From: Dechloromonas sp. TW-R-39-2
GTDB lineage: Bacteria > Pseudomonadota > Gammaproteobacteria > Burkholderiales > Rhodocyclaceae
Direction of reading: 5' to 3'
DNA: 64,000 bases
Assembly: GCF_016864195.1 (NCBI RefSeq)
Contig: NZ_CP045202.1
Coordinates: 1,333,001 to 1,397,000 of the forward strand
The notes under the pieces: generated by a model
Seen by the model: the letters and a program-made list of their open reading frames with translations, nothing else
The model's database searches: none
What the model was told of the DNA's origin: nothing
Part shown: in pieces, positions 47,389 to 57,460 of the stretch
Layout: each line of letters begins with the position of its first letter
Numbering within the stretch: the first letter of the stretch is position 1
Made by a program: the position numbers and the translations under genes

Positions 47389-48762
47389 TTAGCCCATTGT
47401 TTTGAGGTGCTGGATGATTTCGCCAGCCATTGGCTGCGCATCGCCATAGAGCATCCGGCAGTTGTCGGTATAAAACAAGGCATTTTCGACACCGGAGTAA
47501 CCGGTACCCTTGCCGCGCTTGATCACGATGACATTTTGGGCCTGGTCGGCATTCAGGATCGGCATGCCGTAAATTGGACTTGATTTGTCGGTGCGCGCAC
47601 TCGGATTGACCACATCGTTGGCGCCGATGATCAATGCAACGTCAGCCTGACCAAATTCACCGTTGATTTCCTCAAGGTCGAAAATCTTGTCGTAAGGCAC
47701 GCCGGCTTCGGCCAGCAGTACGTTCATGTGGCCCGGCATGCGGCCGGCGACTGGATGGATGGCAAATTTCACTTCGACCCCGGCTTCTTCCAGGATCGAG
47801 GTCATTTCCCAGACCTTGTGCTGGGCGTGGGCGACTGCCATGCCATAGCCCGGCACGATGATGACCTTGCTGGCGTAGCGCATCATGGCGGCTGCATCGA
47901 TCGCGCCGACTTCCTTCATCGTTCCGGCAATCGCTTCGCCGCCACCGCTGGCCACCATCGGGGTGAACAGGATGTTGGAAATCGGACGATTCATCGCCTT
48001 GGCCATCAGCTGGGTGAGCAGCGTTCCGGCCGCTCCGACGACGATGCCGGCGATGATCAGCGCCGGATTGCCCAGGACGTAGCCTTCAAAGCCGACTGCC
48101 AGGCCGGTAAAAGCGTTGAACAGGGAAATCACGACCGGCATGTCGGCGCCGCCGATCGGCAGGGTGACGATCAAGCCAAGGACCAGTGCGACGATGAAAA
48201 AGCCGTAAATCAGCTCGGGATTGGCTGGCGCCAACATGACCATGGCGATGCCCAGCGCAACGGAAATACCGGCCAGAACGACGTTGACCGCATTTTGTGC
48301 CGGCAGCCGGTAAGCTTTCTTGAGCACACCTTGTAGTTTTGCCCAGGCAACGCAGGAGCCGGTAAAGGACACCGCGCCGATCAATGCGCCGATAACGGCA
48401 AGGATGATCGTGACCAGGCTGTGTGTTTCGCCGCGGGCGAATTCGATCGCCGCGATGGCGGCAGCGGCACCGCCACCCATGCCGTTATAAATGGCAACCA
48501 TCTGCGGCATGTCGGTCATCTTGACCCGCTTGCCCGAGATCCAGGCAGCAGCAGAGCCAATGACCAGCGCCAATGCCATCAAGGCGATGTTTTTCAGGCC
48601 GGGGATGAGGAATGTACCGGCAATCGCAATCAGCATGCCGTAACCGGCCCAGACGATCCCCTTGCGGGCGCTGGCCGGGGAACTCATACCCTTGAGGCCG
48701 AGAATGAAGAGCAGTGCGCCGAGAAACCAGGCGCCTTGAACGTAGGCGGGCAAGTTCATCAT
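47389..48762 (-). CDS. pntB: NAD(P) transhydrogenase beta subunit
   Basis: A 457-aa membrane protein with eight or more helices (TM domain II) and a C-terminal NADP(H)-binding domain III: IVPGYGMAVAHAQHKV, HPVAGRMPGHMNVLLAEAGVPYD and KRGKGTGYSGVENALFY. With PntA it uses the proton gradient to make NADPH from NADH. It overlaps pntAb by 4 bp. It lies 1.5 kb from the isocitrate dehydrogenase pair. Confidence 0.95.
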   Translation of the reverse strand: MMNLPAYVQGAWFLGALLFILGLKGMSSPASARKGIVWAGYGMLIAIAGTFLIPGLKNIALMALALVIGSAAAWISGKRVKMTDMPQMVAIYNGMGGGAAAAIAAIEFARGETHSLVTIILAVIGALIGAVSFTGSCVAWAKLQGVLKKAYRLPAQNAVNVVLAGISVALGIAMVMLAPANPELIYGFFIVALVLGLIVTLPIGGADMPVVISLFNAFTGLAVGFEGYVLGNPALIIAGIVVGAAGTLLTQLMAKAMNRPISNILFTPMVASGGGEAIAGTMKEVGAIDAAAMMRYASKVIIVPGYGMAVAHAQHKVWEMTSILEEAGVEVKFAIHPVAGRMPGHMNVLLAEAGVPYDKIFDLEEINGEFGQADVALIIGANDVVNPSARTDKSSPIYGMPILNADQAQNVIVIKRGKGTGYSGVENALFYTDNCRMLYGDAQPMAGEIIQHLKTMG

Positions 48763-49046
48763 GCACCTTCCTTTTTCTTGAACATGGCCAGCATGCGTTC
48801 CGTAACCACATAGCCACCGGCCGCATTGGCTGCGCCGAGGGCGACGGCGAAGAAGCCGATGGCTTGTTCGACAACCGTTTCAGCCGAGCCGAGCGCGATC
48901 ATCGCCCCGACCACGACGACACCGTGAATGAAGTTGGAGCCGGACATCAACGGCGTGTGCAGGATGACCGGTACCTTGGCGATGATCTCGTAGCCGGTAA
49001 AAGCCGCGAGCATGAAAATATATAAAGCGAGCAAACCGTCCATCAT
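48759..49046 (-). CDS. pntAb: NAD(P) transhydrogenase alpha subunit, membrane part (PntAb)
   Basis: A 95-aa protein carrying the membrane helices that in E. coli form the C-terminus of PntA (FMLAAFTGYEIIAKVPVILHTPLMSGSNFIHGVVVVGA). It starts at ATG 49046, 4 bp before the pntAa stop. The three-gene split form is common outside enterics. Confidence 0.94.
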   Translation of the reverse strand: MMDGLLALYIFMLAAFTGYEIIAKVPVILHTPLMSGSNFIHGVVVVGAMIALGSAETVVEQAIGFFAVALGAANAAGGYVVTERMLAMFKKKEGA

Positions 49047-50170
49047 GCGTCTCCCATGACCTGTTTCACGGTGGCATGCACCGTTGCGCCATCCTTGCAC
49101 AACAAGGTGCCGGCAACGACTTCGTCGCTCCAGTCGAACTGGAGGCTGCTGTCCTTGATCCACGGCGAGAGGAAGTTGTAGAGATTCTTCGCGTACAGCT
49201 CGGAAGCATGCGTCGGCATGCGTGACGGCAAATTGAGCGGGCCATGGATGTTCACATCATTGGCAACGACATGTTCGCCCGGCTGGGTCAGTGCGCAATT
49301 GCCGCCCGATTCAGCGGCCATATCGACAATGATCGCCCCGTATTTCATGCGTTTGATCATGTCGACCGTGATAATCACCGGCGCTTTCTTGCCGGGAATC
49401 GCGGCTGTCGTGATGACGACATCCGACATGGCGACGGCCTTGGCTAGTTTTTCTGCCTGCGCCGCTTTTTCTTCCGGGGTCAGTTCCCGGGCGTAACCGC
49501 CAGCGCCATCGGCCGAGACACCGGTGTCCACGAATTTGGCGCCGAGCGACTCGATTTGCTCCTTGGCGGCAGCGCGGACATCGTAGGCTTCAACCATGGC
49601 ACCAAGACGCTTGCAGGTGGCAATCGCCTGTAAACCGGCCACCCCGGCGCCGATGACGAGTACGCGGGCTGGGCGGATGGTGCCGGCAGCGGTGGTCAGC
49701 ATCGGGAAAAACTTGGTGCACCGGGCGGCGGCAATCAGTCCGCACTGGTAGCCGGCGCAGGAGCCTTGCGAGGAAAGCGCATCCATGCTCTGGGCGCGCG
49801 AAATGCGTGGCAGGAGTTCAAGTGCGAAAGCGGTGATTTTCCGGGCGTTGAGTGCAGCTAGCCGGGCCTTGTCCTCGAAAGGCTTGAGCAGGCCAATCAG
49901 CACCGCTCCTTCGGGTATGGCGTTGATTTCCTCGGTCGACGGTGGCGTAACGCGCAAAATCAGTTGTGCCGTGCCATAGGCTTCGGCAATGCCGTTCACC
50001 ATGCTGACATCGGTGTAGTCGGGGTCGAGCAGGTGGCTGTCGGTACCGGCGCTTTGCTCCATGCGCAGGCTGGCGCCGAGCGCGGCAAATTTTTTGGCGG
50101 TTTCGGGAACGAGGGCGACCCGGTGTTCGCCGGGCGCGCGCTCCCGCGCAACCGCAATGGTTAACGGCAT
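49043..50170 (-). CDS. pntAa: NAD(P) transhydrogenase alpha subunit, NAD(H)-binding part (PntAa)
   Basis: A 375-aa protein holding domain I, which binds NAD(H): RARVLVIGAGVAGLQAIATCKRLGAMVEAYDVRA, and VIITTAAIPGKKAPVIIT. It begins MPLTIAVARERAPGEHRVALVP, the alanine-dehydrogenase-like start. It is first in the pntAa-pntAb-pntB operon. Confidence 0.95.
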   Translation of the reverse strand: MPLTIAVARERAPGEHRVALVPETAKKFAALGASLRMEQSAGTDSHLLDPDYTDVSMVNGIAEAYGTAQLILRVTPPSTEEINAIPEGAVLIGLLKPFEDKARLAALNARKITAFALELLPRISRAQSMDALSSQGSCAGYQCGLIAAARCTKFFPMLTTAAGTIRPARVLVIGAGVAGLQAIATCKRLGAMVEAYDVRAAAKEQIESLGAKFVDTGVSADGAGGYARELTPEEKAAQAEKLAKAVAMSDVVITTAAIPGKKAPVIITVDMIKRMKYGAIIVDMAAESGGNCALTQPGEHVVANDVNIHGPLNLPSRMPTHASELYAKNLYNFLSPWIKDSSLQFDWSDEVVAGTLLCKDGATVHATVKQVMGDA

Positions 50171-50236
50171 GGCTGTTTCTCCAGAGAGGTGGGCTTGATG
50201 CCCTTGTTATTTGATTAGTAGGTAAAACGGTCGTAC

Positions 50237-52015
50237 TTAGCTCGCATCGGGCTTGCCGTGACGAAAACGAATTTCCTCAGGGTAGGGGAAAAAGTCTTCA
50301 ACATGCCCTTGGCGAATTTTTTGTTGTGCAGTTTGCCAGAAAGTCGGGGTCAAGAGGTCGGCATGATGTTTGCGAAAAATTTTTCGCAGCACCGGCGAGG
50401 CGAGCAGGAAGGTGCTGAACTCTTCCGGAAAGACATCGTTCCTGGCGACCGGATACCAGACCTCGCCCGACATTTCGGTTTCATAGTCCGGTGCCGGCGG
50501 GATTTTCCGGAAATTACAGTCAGTCATGTACTCGATTTCATCGTAGTCGTAGAACACGACGCGGCCGTAGCGTGTCACGCCAAAATTTTTCCATAGCATG
50601 TCGCCGGGAAAAATGTTGGCCAGCGCCATTTCACGGATGGCACTGCCGTATTCCTTGATGGCATGCTCCAGTCCGTCGATGTTGTTGCTGCGCTCCATCC
50701 GGTCGAGGTGGATGTTGAGTGGTTCCATGCGGCGTTCGATATAGAGGTGCTTGATGATCAGCTGGTCGCCATCTATCTCGTAGCAGTCAGGCGCCAGGGT
50801 TTCCAGTTCGTTGAGTACTTCCTGGGCGAAGCGGTCGCGTGGGAACATCACGTTGGAAAACTCCAGCGTGTCGGCCATCCGACCGACGCGGTCGACTTGC
50901 TTGACCATCATGAATTTCTTTTTGACCGTTGCCCGGTCCATGTTTTTCGAGCTGCCGAAAACATCCTTGATCAACTTGAACACATAAGGGTAGGAGGGCA
51001 GCGTGAAAACCAGCATGACCAGGCCCCGGATGCCGGGGGCCATGATGAATTTGTCTTCCGAGTGATGCAGGTGGTAGATGAAGTCGCGGAAAAACATGGT
51101 TTTTCCCTGCTTGCCGAGGCCGAGCATGATGTAAATCTCGGAGCGTGGCTTGTTGGGCAGGATTGAGCGCAGAAACTGGACGTAGCCCGAGGGAACTTCC
51201 ATGTCGACCATGAAATAGGCGCGCGACAGCGAAAACAGCAGGCCGATGCGCCAGGCATCGAGCAGCACGGTGTCAAGATAGAGTTGTCCGCTTTCATCGT
51301 GCAGGACGGCAATCGCAAACGGGTATTCAACTGGACCGTTGATGGCTTTGCCGATGATGTAGGCCGCCTTGTTGCGATAAAAGGCCGAGGCCAGCACTTG
51401 TATCTGGAAATTTACCTCACGCTGCGGCATGCCTTTCAAAAAGCGGCGAGTCGCGTGGTAAACGTGGTCGACATCGCGCTCAAGATCGGCAAATGGACGC
51501 AGCCAGTCAAAGTCTGCGACGATGTGGCGGATCGTGCCGCGCAAGCCATCTTCCCTGGCGTAATAGCTACGGTAGGTCGGCGGGCCATCCGCTTCGATAT
51601 TCTCGGTCGACACGGTTGGACGAACGAAAATGAAATCGTTGTGGAAGTAATGGCGATGGAGAATCTTCGTCGTGACCGAATTGAAGAAGGTTTCGGCCAG
51701 CTCGGGCTGTTTGTGGTTGAGCAGCAGCCCGATGTAGAGCAATTTGATTTGTTGCCAGGTCGGCTGGTCGATCTGGCTGGCATCGAAATCACGGTGCAGC
51801 CGCTCGACACATTCGTCGACGCGGTCGTCGTAGAACCGGATGCGCTCCTTGACCGCTGTGTGGACGGCCAGCCAGTCCGCATTTTCAAAGCGGGTTTTGG
51901 CTTCCCGGCTGGCGGCACGAAACAGCGTGTAATGCTTGTTGAAGCCCTGAATCAAGGCCAAGGCGATCTGGTGGGCATTCGTGCCGTAGAGGCCGACCGA
52001 AATCTTCATCGTCAT
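50237..52015 (-). CDS. aceK: Isocitrate dehydrogenase kinase/phosphatase
   Basis: A 592-aa bifunctional enzyme that phosphorylates Ser113-type sites of dimeric isocitrate dehydrogenase, shifting flux to the glyoxylate shunt, and removes them again. Segments YKFGLLF-like FPSYPYVFKLIKDVFG, GDMLWKNFGVTRYGRVVFYDYDEIEYM match the kinase core. ATG 52015 (or 52009) gives the normal start; a much longer open frame upstream is antisense to the next gene. It is divergent from icd2 and one gene away from its likely target icd. No aceA/aceB are in the window. Confidence 0.95.
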   Translation of the reverse strand: MTMKISVGLYGTNAHQIALALIQGFNKHYTLFRAASREAKTRFENADWLAVHTAVKERIRFYDDRVDECVERLHRDFDASQIDQPTWQQIKLLYIGLLLNHKQPELAETFFNSVTTKILHRHYFHNDFIFVRPTVSTENIEADGPPTYRSYYAREDGLRGTIRHIVADFDWLRPFADLERDVDHVYHATRRFLKGMPQREVNFQIQVLASAFYRNKAAYIIGKAINGPVEYPFAIAVLHDESGQLYLDTVLLDAWRIGLLFSLSRAYFMVDMEVPSGYVQFLRSILPNKPRSEIYIMLGLGKQGKTMFFRDFIYHLHHSEDKFIMAPGIRGLVMLVFTLPSYPYVFKLIKDVFGSSKNMDRATVKKKFMMVKQVDRVGRMADTLEFSNVMFPRDRFAQEVLNELETLAPDCYEIDGDQLIIKHLYIERRMEPLNIHLDRMERSNNIDGLEHAIKEYGSAIREMALANIFPGDMLWKNFGVTRYGRVVFYDYDEIEYMTDCNFRKIPPAPDYETEMSGEVWYPVARNDVFPEEFSTFLLASPVLRKIFRKHHADLLTPTFWQTAQQKIRQGHVEDFFPYPEEIRFRHGKPDAS

Positions 52016-52228
52016 CGCTCCGAAATAGGCTTCGGATTCTAGCATTTGCCTTATGTCGCTACCGTTATGACAGCAAATCACCGATAATTGCGAGTAATCC
52101 ATAATTACATTATCCGGCTGTTCTAAACGGCTTTTGCCGACACCGGTTGCCGATGATTTTGTAAGCATGGCGCAAGGCGTGAGGCGTAAAGTCCGCCGGC
52201 TTTTTTCAATTTCTTTTGAGGGGGTAGC
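52016..52228. promoter_or_regulatory. Divergent promoter region of aceK and monomeric isocitrate dehydrogenase
   Basis: A 213-bp gap, locally AT-rich (around 52055-52120: CCATAATTACATTATCC). GAGGGGG precedes ATG 52229. Several -10-like boxes are possible; I could not fix one. Confidence 0.4.
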
Positions 52229-54469
52229 ATGGCAGCTGGGAAGTCGAAGATCATTTATACACTTACGGACGAGGCGCCGCTGCTGGCTACCTGCGCATTC
52301 CTGCCGATCATCCGCACCTTCACCGGCCCGGCCGGCATCGAAGTCGAAAAGGCTGATATTTCCGTTTCCGCCCGCGTCCTGGCCGAGTTCTCCGAATTCC
52401 TCAAGGATGACCAGAAAATGCCCAATACGCTGGGCGAACTGGGCAAGAAATGTCTGTTGCCGGACACCAACATCATCAAGCTGCCGAACATTTCGGCTTC
52501 CGTTGCCCAGCTCAAGGCTTGCGTCAAGGAGCTGCAGGAAAAAGGCTACGCGGTTCCCGATTACCCCGAAGCAGCCAATACCGACGAAGAAAAGGCGCTC
52601 AAGGCCCGTTTCGGCAAGTGTCTTGGCTCCGCCGTCAATCCGGTGCTGCGCGAAGGCAACTCCGACCGCCGCGCGCCGGGTGCCGTCAAGAATTACGCCA
52701 AGAAGCGCCCGCACTCGATGGGCGAATGGAAGCAATGGTCGCAGACCCACGTTTCCCACATGGAACACGGTGACTTCTACCACGGCGAAAAGTCGCTGAC
52801 CCTCGACAAGGCGCGCGAAGTCCGCATGGAACTGATCGCCAAGGGCGGCAAGACGACCGTGCTGAAGCCGAAGCTTTCCCTGCTCGAAGGCGAGATCATC
52901 GACTCGATGTTCATGAGCAAGAAGGCGCTGTGCGACTTCTACGAAGCCCAACTGGAAGACTGCCGCGAGTCCGGCATCCTCTTCTCGCTGCACGTCAAGG
53001 CAACGATGATGAAGGTCTCGCATCCGATCGTCTTCGGTCACTGCGTCAAGATCTACTACAAGGACGCTTTCGAGAAGCACGGCAAGACCTTCGACGAACT
53101 GGGCATCAACGTCAATAACGGCATGGTCGATCTCTACGACAAGATCAAGAACCTGCCGGAATCCAAGCGTGACGAGATCATCCGCGACCTGCACGCCTGC
53201 CAGGAACACCGTCCGCGTCTGGCCATGGTCGACTCGGCCAAGGGCATTACCAATTTCCATTCGCCGAACGACATCATCGTCGACGCGTCGATGCCGGCGA
53301 TGATCCGTCAGGGCGGCAAGATGTGGGGTGCCGACGGCAAAACGTACGACAGTAAGTGCGTCATGCCGGAATCGACCTTTGCCCGCATCTATCAGGAAAT
53401 GATCAATTTCGTTAAGTGGCATGGCAACTTCGATCCGAAGACCATGGGCACTGTGCCGAACGTCGGTCTGATGGCCCAACAGGCCGAGGAATACGGTTCA
53501 CACGACAAGACCTTCGAGATTGCCGAAGACGGCATCGCCAACATCGTCGACAACGCCACCGGCGAAGTGCTGCTGACGCAGAACGTCGAAGCTGGCGATA
53601 TCTGGCGTATGTGCCAGGTCAAGGATGCGCCGATCCGCGACTGGGTCAAGCTCGCCGTCACGCGCGCCCGCCAGTCCGGCATGCCGGCGATCTTCTGGCT
53701 GGACGCCTATCGTCCGCACGAAAACGAGCTGATCAAGAAGGTCCAGAAGTACCTCAAGGATCACGACACCAGCGGTCTCGACATCCAGATCATGTCGCAG
53801 GTCCGTGCCATGCGCTACACGCTGGAGCGTGTCGCCCGCGGCCTGGACACCATCTCGGTGACCGGCAACATCCTGCGCGACTACCTGACCGACCTGTTCC
53901 CGATCATGGAACTGGGCACCTCGGCCAAGATGCTGTCGATCGTACCGCTGATGAACGGCGGCGGCATGTACGAAACCGGTGCCGGCGGCTCGGCACCGAA
54001 GCACGTACAACAGCTGACCCAGGAAAACCACCTGCGCTGGGATTCGCTCGGCGAATTCCTGGCTCTGGCTGTTTCGCTGGAAGAGCTGGGCATCAAGGAA
54101 AACAACGCCCGCGCCAAGCTGCTGGCCAAGACCCTGGATGCCGCGACCGGCAAGTTGCTCGACAACAACAAGTCGCCGTCGCCGAAAACCGGTGAACTCG
54201 ACAACCGCGGTTCGCAGTTCTACCTCGCCATGTTCTGGGCGCAGGAGCTGGCTGCACAGACCGAGGACAAGGAACTGGCTGCTCACTTTGCCAAGCTGGC
54301 CAAGACCCTGTCTGACAACGAAGGTCAGATCGTTGCCGAAATGAAGACGGTGCAAGGCAAGCCGGTTGATATCGGTGGCTACTACAAGGCTGATCCGGAG
54401 AAGTGCAAGGCTGTGATGCGTCCGAGCCCGACGCTCAACGCCGCACTGAAGGCAGCACGCGCCGGTTGA
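52229..54469 (+). CDS. Monomeric NADP-dependent isocitrate dehydrogenase (IDH-II type)
   Basis: A 746-aa enzyme oxidising isocitrate to 2-oxoglutarate with NADP+, much larger than the dimeric enzyme and of separate origin (Vibrio/Azotobacter type). Segments [58 protein letters not shown] and [13 protein letters not shown] are diagnostic. RBS GAGGGGG fixes ATG 52229. It is divergent from aceK. It lacks the Ser113 region used by AceK. Confidence 0.95.
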   Translation: MAAGKSKIIYTLTDEAPLLATCAFLPIIRTFTGPAGIEVEKADISVSARVLAEFSEFLKDDQKMPNTLGELGKKCLLPDTNIIKLPNISASVAQLKACVKELQEKGYAVPDYPEAANTDEEKALKARFGKCLGSAVNPVLREGNSDRRAPGAVKNYAKKRPHSMGEWKQWSQTHVSHMEHGDFYHGEKSLTLDKAREVRMELIAKGGKTTVLKPKLSLLEGEIIDSMFMSKKALCDFYEAQLEDCRESGILFSLHVKATMMKVSHPIVFGHCVKIYYKDAFEKHGKTFDELGINVNNGMVDLYDKIKNLPESKRDEIIRDLHACQEHRPRLAMVDSAKGITNFHSPNDIIVDASMPAMIRQGGKMWGADGKTYDSKCVMPESTFARIYQEMINFVKWHGNFDPKTMGTVPNVGLMAQQAEEYGSHDKTFEIAEDGIANIVDNATGEVLLTQNVEAGDIWRMCQVKDAPIRDWVKLAVTRARQSGMPAIFWLDAYRPHENELIKKVQKYLKDHDTSGLDIQIMSQVRAMRYTLERVARGLDTISVTGNILRDYLTDLFPIMELGTSAKMLSIVPLMNGGGMYETGAGGSAPKHVQQLTQENHLRWDSLGEFLALAVSLEELGIKENNARAKLLAKTLDAATGKLLDNNKSPSPKTGELDNRGSQFYLAMFWAQELAAQTEDKELAAHFAKLAKTLSDNEGQIVAEMKTVQGKPVDIGGYYKADPEKCKAVMRPSPTLNAALKAARAG

Positions 54470-54505
54470 TTGCCGGGCGGTCTGCGGACCTGCCCAAAAC
54501 CAGAA

Positions 54506-54536
54506 ACGAAGGCCTTTACGGCCTTCGTTTTTTTTC
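54506..54536 (+). terminator. Rho-independent terminator after monomeric isocitrate dehydrogenase
   Basis: Stem ACGAAGGCC/GGCCTTCGT with 5-base loop, followed by eight T. Confidence 0.9.
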
Positions 54537-54708
54537 GTCTTCAGAACCGGATGCGAAGCGTGGCTTGCGCTTCAAAACGGGAGAATTGCCTGACAGTGTC
54601 CCGTTTTCTGTCGCATAATTGCCGCCACTATCGGATGCCGGACACCGCCCGAAAAGGGCCGGCGAGGCAAATTCAGATTGTCCGATCACAAACAGACATG
54701 GAGTGGCT

Positions 54709-55950
54709 ATGACATCGCACATCAAGATTCCGCAAGGCGGCCAGAAAATCGTTCCCGGCCAGCCGGTCCCGAACAATCCGATCATTCCTTTCATTGAGGG
54801 TGACGGTATCGGTGTCGATATCACGCCGGTCATGATCAAGGTGATCGATGCTGCGGTCGACAAGGCTTATGGCGGTGAAAGAAAGATTCACTGGATGGAG
54901 GTTTTCGCCGGCGAAAAATCGACGCGTCTGTACGGCCCGGACGAATGGTTTCCCAAGGAAACCTTCGATGCGCTGAAGGAATACGCCGTCTCGATCAAGG
55001 GGCCGATGACGACGCCGGTCGGCGGTGGTATCCGTTCGCTCAACGTGGCGTTGCGCCAGGAGCTCGACCTCTACCAGTGCGTCCGCCCGGTCCAGTATTT
55101 CAAGGGCGTGCCGTCGCCGCTCAAGCACCCGGAATTGACCAATATGGTTATCTTCCGCGAGAACACAGAGGACATCTACGCCGGCGTCGAGTGGGCTGCT
55201 GATTCCGAGCAGGCAAAGAAGGTCATCAAGTTCCTGCAGGACGAAATGGGCGTCAAGAAAATCCGTTTCCCGGCCACCTCCGGCATCGGCATCAAGCCGA
55301 TTTCCGTCGAAGGCACCACCCGCCTGGTGCGTGCTGCGCTCAAGTACGTCATCGCCAACGACCGCAAGTCGCTGACCATCGTGCACAAGGGCAACATCAT
55401 GAAATTCACGGAAGGTCTGTTCCGTGACATCGCCTACCAGGTGGCCAAGGAGGAGTTCGGTGCCGAGTTGATCGACGGTGGCCCATGGTGCCATTTCACC
55501 AACCCGAACACCGGCCGTGAAGTGACGGTCAAGGATTCGATTGCCGACGCCTTCCTGCAGCAGATTCTGCTGCGCCCGGCCGAGTACGATGTGATCGCGA
55601 CGACCAACCTGAACGGCGACTACATTTCCGATGCGCTGGCCGCCCAGGTCGGCGGTATCGGGATTGCGCCCGGCGCCAATATTTCCGACCAGTACGCCTG
55701 TTTTGAAGCAACGCATGGCACCGCGCCGAAGTATGCCGGGCTGGACAAGGTCAATCCGGGTTCGCTGATTCTTTCCGCTGAAATGATGCTGCGCCACCTC
55801 GGCTGGAAAGAGGCGGCCAATCGGGTCATCAAGGCGATGGAAGCGACAATCGGCGATAAGAAGGTGACCTACGACTTTGCCCGCTTGATGGATGGTGCCG
55901 ATGAGTTGTCGTGCTCCGAGTTTGGCGACGCGATGATCGAACGCATGTAA
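54709..55950 (+). CDS. icd: Dimeric NADP-dependent isocitrate dehydrogenase
   Basis: A 413-aa enzyme like E. coli Icd. [18 protein letters not shown] holds the AceK phosphorylation serine (the Ser of IRSLN). [19 protein letters not shown] and the YDFARLM segment carry the NADP-specific Lys/Tyr/Arg residues. ATG 54709 follows ATGGAGTGGCT. It is the second isocitrate dehydrogenase in 3.7 kb; its terminator-bounded gene would be regulated separately. Confidence 0.96.
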   Translation: MTSHIKIPQGGQKIVPGQPVPNNPIIPFIEGDGIGVDITPVMIKVIDAAVDKAYGGERKIHWMEVFAGEKSTRLYGPDEWFPKETFDALKEYAVSIKGPMTTPVGGGIRSLNVALRQELDLYQCVRPVQYFKGVPSPLKHPELTNMVIFRENTEDIYAGVEWAADSEQAKKVIKFLQDEMGVKKIRFPATSGIGIKPISVEGTTRLVRAALKYVIANDRKSLTIVHKGNIMKFTEGLFRDIAYQVAKEEFGAELIDGGPWCHFTNPNTGREVTVKDSIADAFLQQILLRPAEYDVIATTNLNGDYISDALAAQVGGIGIAPGANISDQYACFEATHGTAPKYAGLDKVNPGSLILSAEMMLRHLGWKEAANRVIKAMEATIGDKKVTYDFARLMDGADELSCSEFGDAMIERM

Positions 55951-55971
55951 TAGGCCGCTTTTCGGCGACTC

Positions 55972-56000
55972 GAAGCCCCCGCTTGGGGGCTTCTGTTTTT
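55972..56000 (+). terminator. Rho-independent terminator of icd
   Basis: Stem GAAGCCCCC/GGGGGCTTC with a 4-base loop, followed by TGTTTTT; 21 bp after the icd stop. Confidence 0.87.
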
Positions 56001-56046
56001 CCGGGCACAACATGTGCCGGCCCGGCGGCAGGAAGCAAAGCAAGGT

Positions 56047-56550
56047 ATGACAGTGAGCGAAATCAACGAGGCCGGTGAGGGCGATCTGCCCGAAGAGATC
56101 AATGAGCCACGCCTGTGGCGCAGCAACGGCTGGACGGCGCGTGTCATCAAGAATGAAGATGACGAAGGCTGGGCGGTTGAAATGATCAAGGAAGGCGAGT
56201 CCGAGCCGGCGCTGGTCGGGCCGTGGACCATGGGGCGGGACAAGAAAAATCCCAAGCCGCTCGATCCCCCATCTTTCCAGACGCTGGTCAAGACCGCTTC
56301 CGAGGTGCTGCGCCGGCATGAGCACCAGTTGCATGCGATGTTGCACAAGAAAGTCACGGTCGACAGCGAAAACGGGCCGATTCTGGTGACGCTCGACATC
56401 GTCGCCGATGAGGATGATCCCTACGCCACGCTGGGGGCGCAGGATGCGGCCGGCGAAGTGCTGGCCGAAGTCCGTGTCGGCCCCGATTTCAAGCTCAGCG
56501 CGAGCAGCGCACGGGCCTGGATCGAGGACGAATTCCGTACGCCGGATTGA
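56047..56550 (+). CDS. Small acidic protein, 167 aa, unknown function
   Basis: Starts at ATG 56047, 6-8 bases after a weak AAGCAAGG. It is acidic, with an N-terminal half mentioning RLWRSNGWTARVIKNEDDEGWAVEM and a C-terminal half KKVTVDSENGPILVTLDIVADED. No signal peptide or membrane helix. The family is not recognised. It sits between icd and murI, with a likely separate promoter after the icd terminator. Confidence 0.75.
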   Translation: MTVSEINEAGEGDLPEEINEPRLWRSNGWTARVIKNEDDEGWAVEMIKEGESEPALVGPWTMGRDKKNPKPLDPPSFQTLVKTASEVLRRHEHQLHAMLHKKVTVDSENGPILVTLDIVADEDDPYATLGAQDAAGEVLAEVRVGPDFKLSASSARAWIEDEFRTPD

Positions 56551-56673
56551 ACGCCAGCCCGGCAATTTGCATGACGAAGCAGGCTGGCCGCTTGATTCCC
56601 GAGTAAACTTGCCTCCTTGCCCCGGTCGACCGCGAAAAATGATCCGCTCTCGCTTCTTCCCCTGGATGTTCCC

Positions 56674-57459
56674 GTGAACACTCAACCGATTGCTGTTTTC
56701 GATTCCGGCCTTGGTGGCCTGACGGTGTTGCGTGCCTTGCGCGGTCGACTGCCGCAGGAAGATTTTTTCTATTTCGCCGACACCCGTTTTCTGCCTTACG
56801 GCGATCGACCGGAAACTTTTCTCAAGCAGCGTGGCGTGTTGATTGCCGAGGCTTTGGCCAAGCGTGGCGCCAAGGCGCTGGTGATTGCCTGCAATACGGC
56901 CACGGCGGCAGCGGCTGAAGCGATTCGGGCGGCCGTCGATTTACCGATTGTCGCTCTTGAACCGGGCGTCAAACCGGCCGTCGGGCAAACCCGCAGCGGG
57001 GTGATCGGCGTTCTTGCCACCACCCGAACCTTGGCCAGCGAGCGTTTTCAGCGCCTGGTCGGCAATCACGCAGCGCACCTCAAGGTCATTCCGGTGGCTT
57101 GCCCCGGTCTGGCCGAGGCCATCGAGAGTGAAGGACCGGAAAGCGCTGTCGTAGCCGGCTTGCTCGATGCTTTCGTCGCGCCGTTAGCGGCCGCCGAAGC
57201 CGATGTGGTAGTGCTTGGTTGCACACATTACCCTTGGGTGGCCGAGGCGATTGCCCGACGCATGCCGCTCGGTGTTCGCCTGCTGGATACCGGCGAACCG
57301 GTTGCCCGCCAGCTGGAACGCCTGCTTTCGGCCAGCCATTTGCTGGGCGGCGGTCATGGCCGTTTGGCGGTCGCAACGAGCGGCGCACCGGCGACCGTCA
57401 ATGCCACGGTCAACCGCTTGTGGGGCGAGAGTTTGCCCGTTGAACATTGGGAGCCGTGA
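56674..57459 (+). CDS. murI: Glutamate racemase
   Basis: Makes D-glutamate for peptidoglycan. From GTG 56674 it is 261 aa. Motifs: VFDSGLGGLTVLR near the N-terminus, ACNTATAAA with catalytic Cys, and VLGCTHYPWV with the second catalytic Cys. The start is GTG because no ATG lies nearer the fold. The following gene begins one base after its stop. Confidence 0.95.
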   Translation: MNTQPIAVFDSGLGGLTVLRALRGRLPQEDFFYFADTRFLPYGDRPETFLKQRGVLIAEALAKRGAKALVIACNTATAAAAEAIRAAVDLPIVALEPGVKPAVGQTRSGVIGVLATTRTLASERFQRLVGNHAAHLKVIPVACPGLAEAIESEGPESAVVAGLLDAFVAPLAAAEADVVVLGCTHYPWVAEAIARRMPLGVRLLDTGEPVARQLERLLSASHLLGGGHGRLAVATSGAPATVNATVNRLWGESLPVEHWEP

Positions 57460-57460
57460 G

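Noticed and set aside
52016..53479. Long minus-strand open frame extending upstream from aceK over the monomeric isocitrate dehydrogenase
   Set aside because: It is antisense to a clearly coding gene; aceK starts at 52015 where family similarity begins.
54673..56685. Minus-strand open frame of 670 codons opposite icd and its neighbour
   Set aside because: Antisense to icd with no motif or start signal; a GC-skewed shadow frame.
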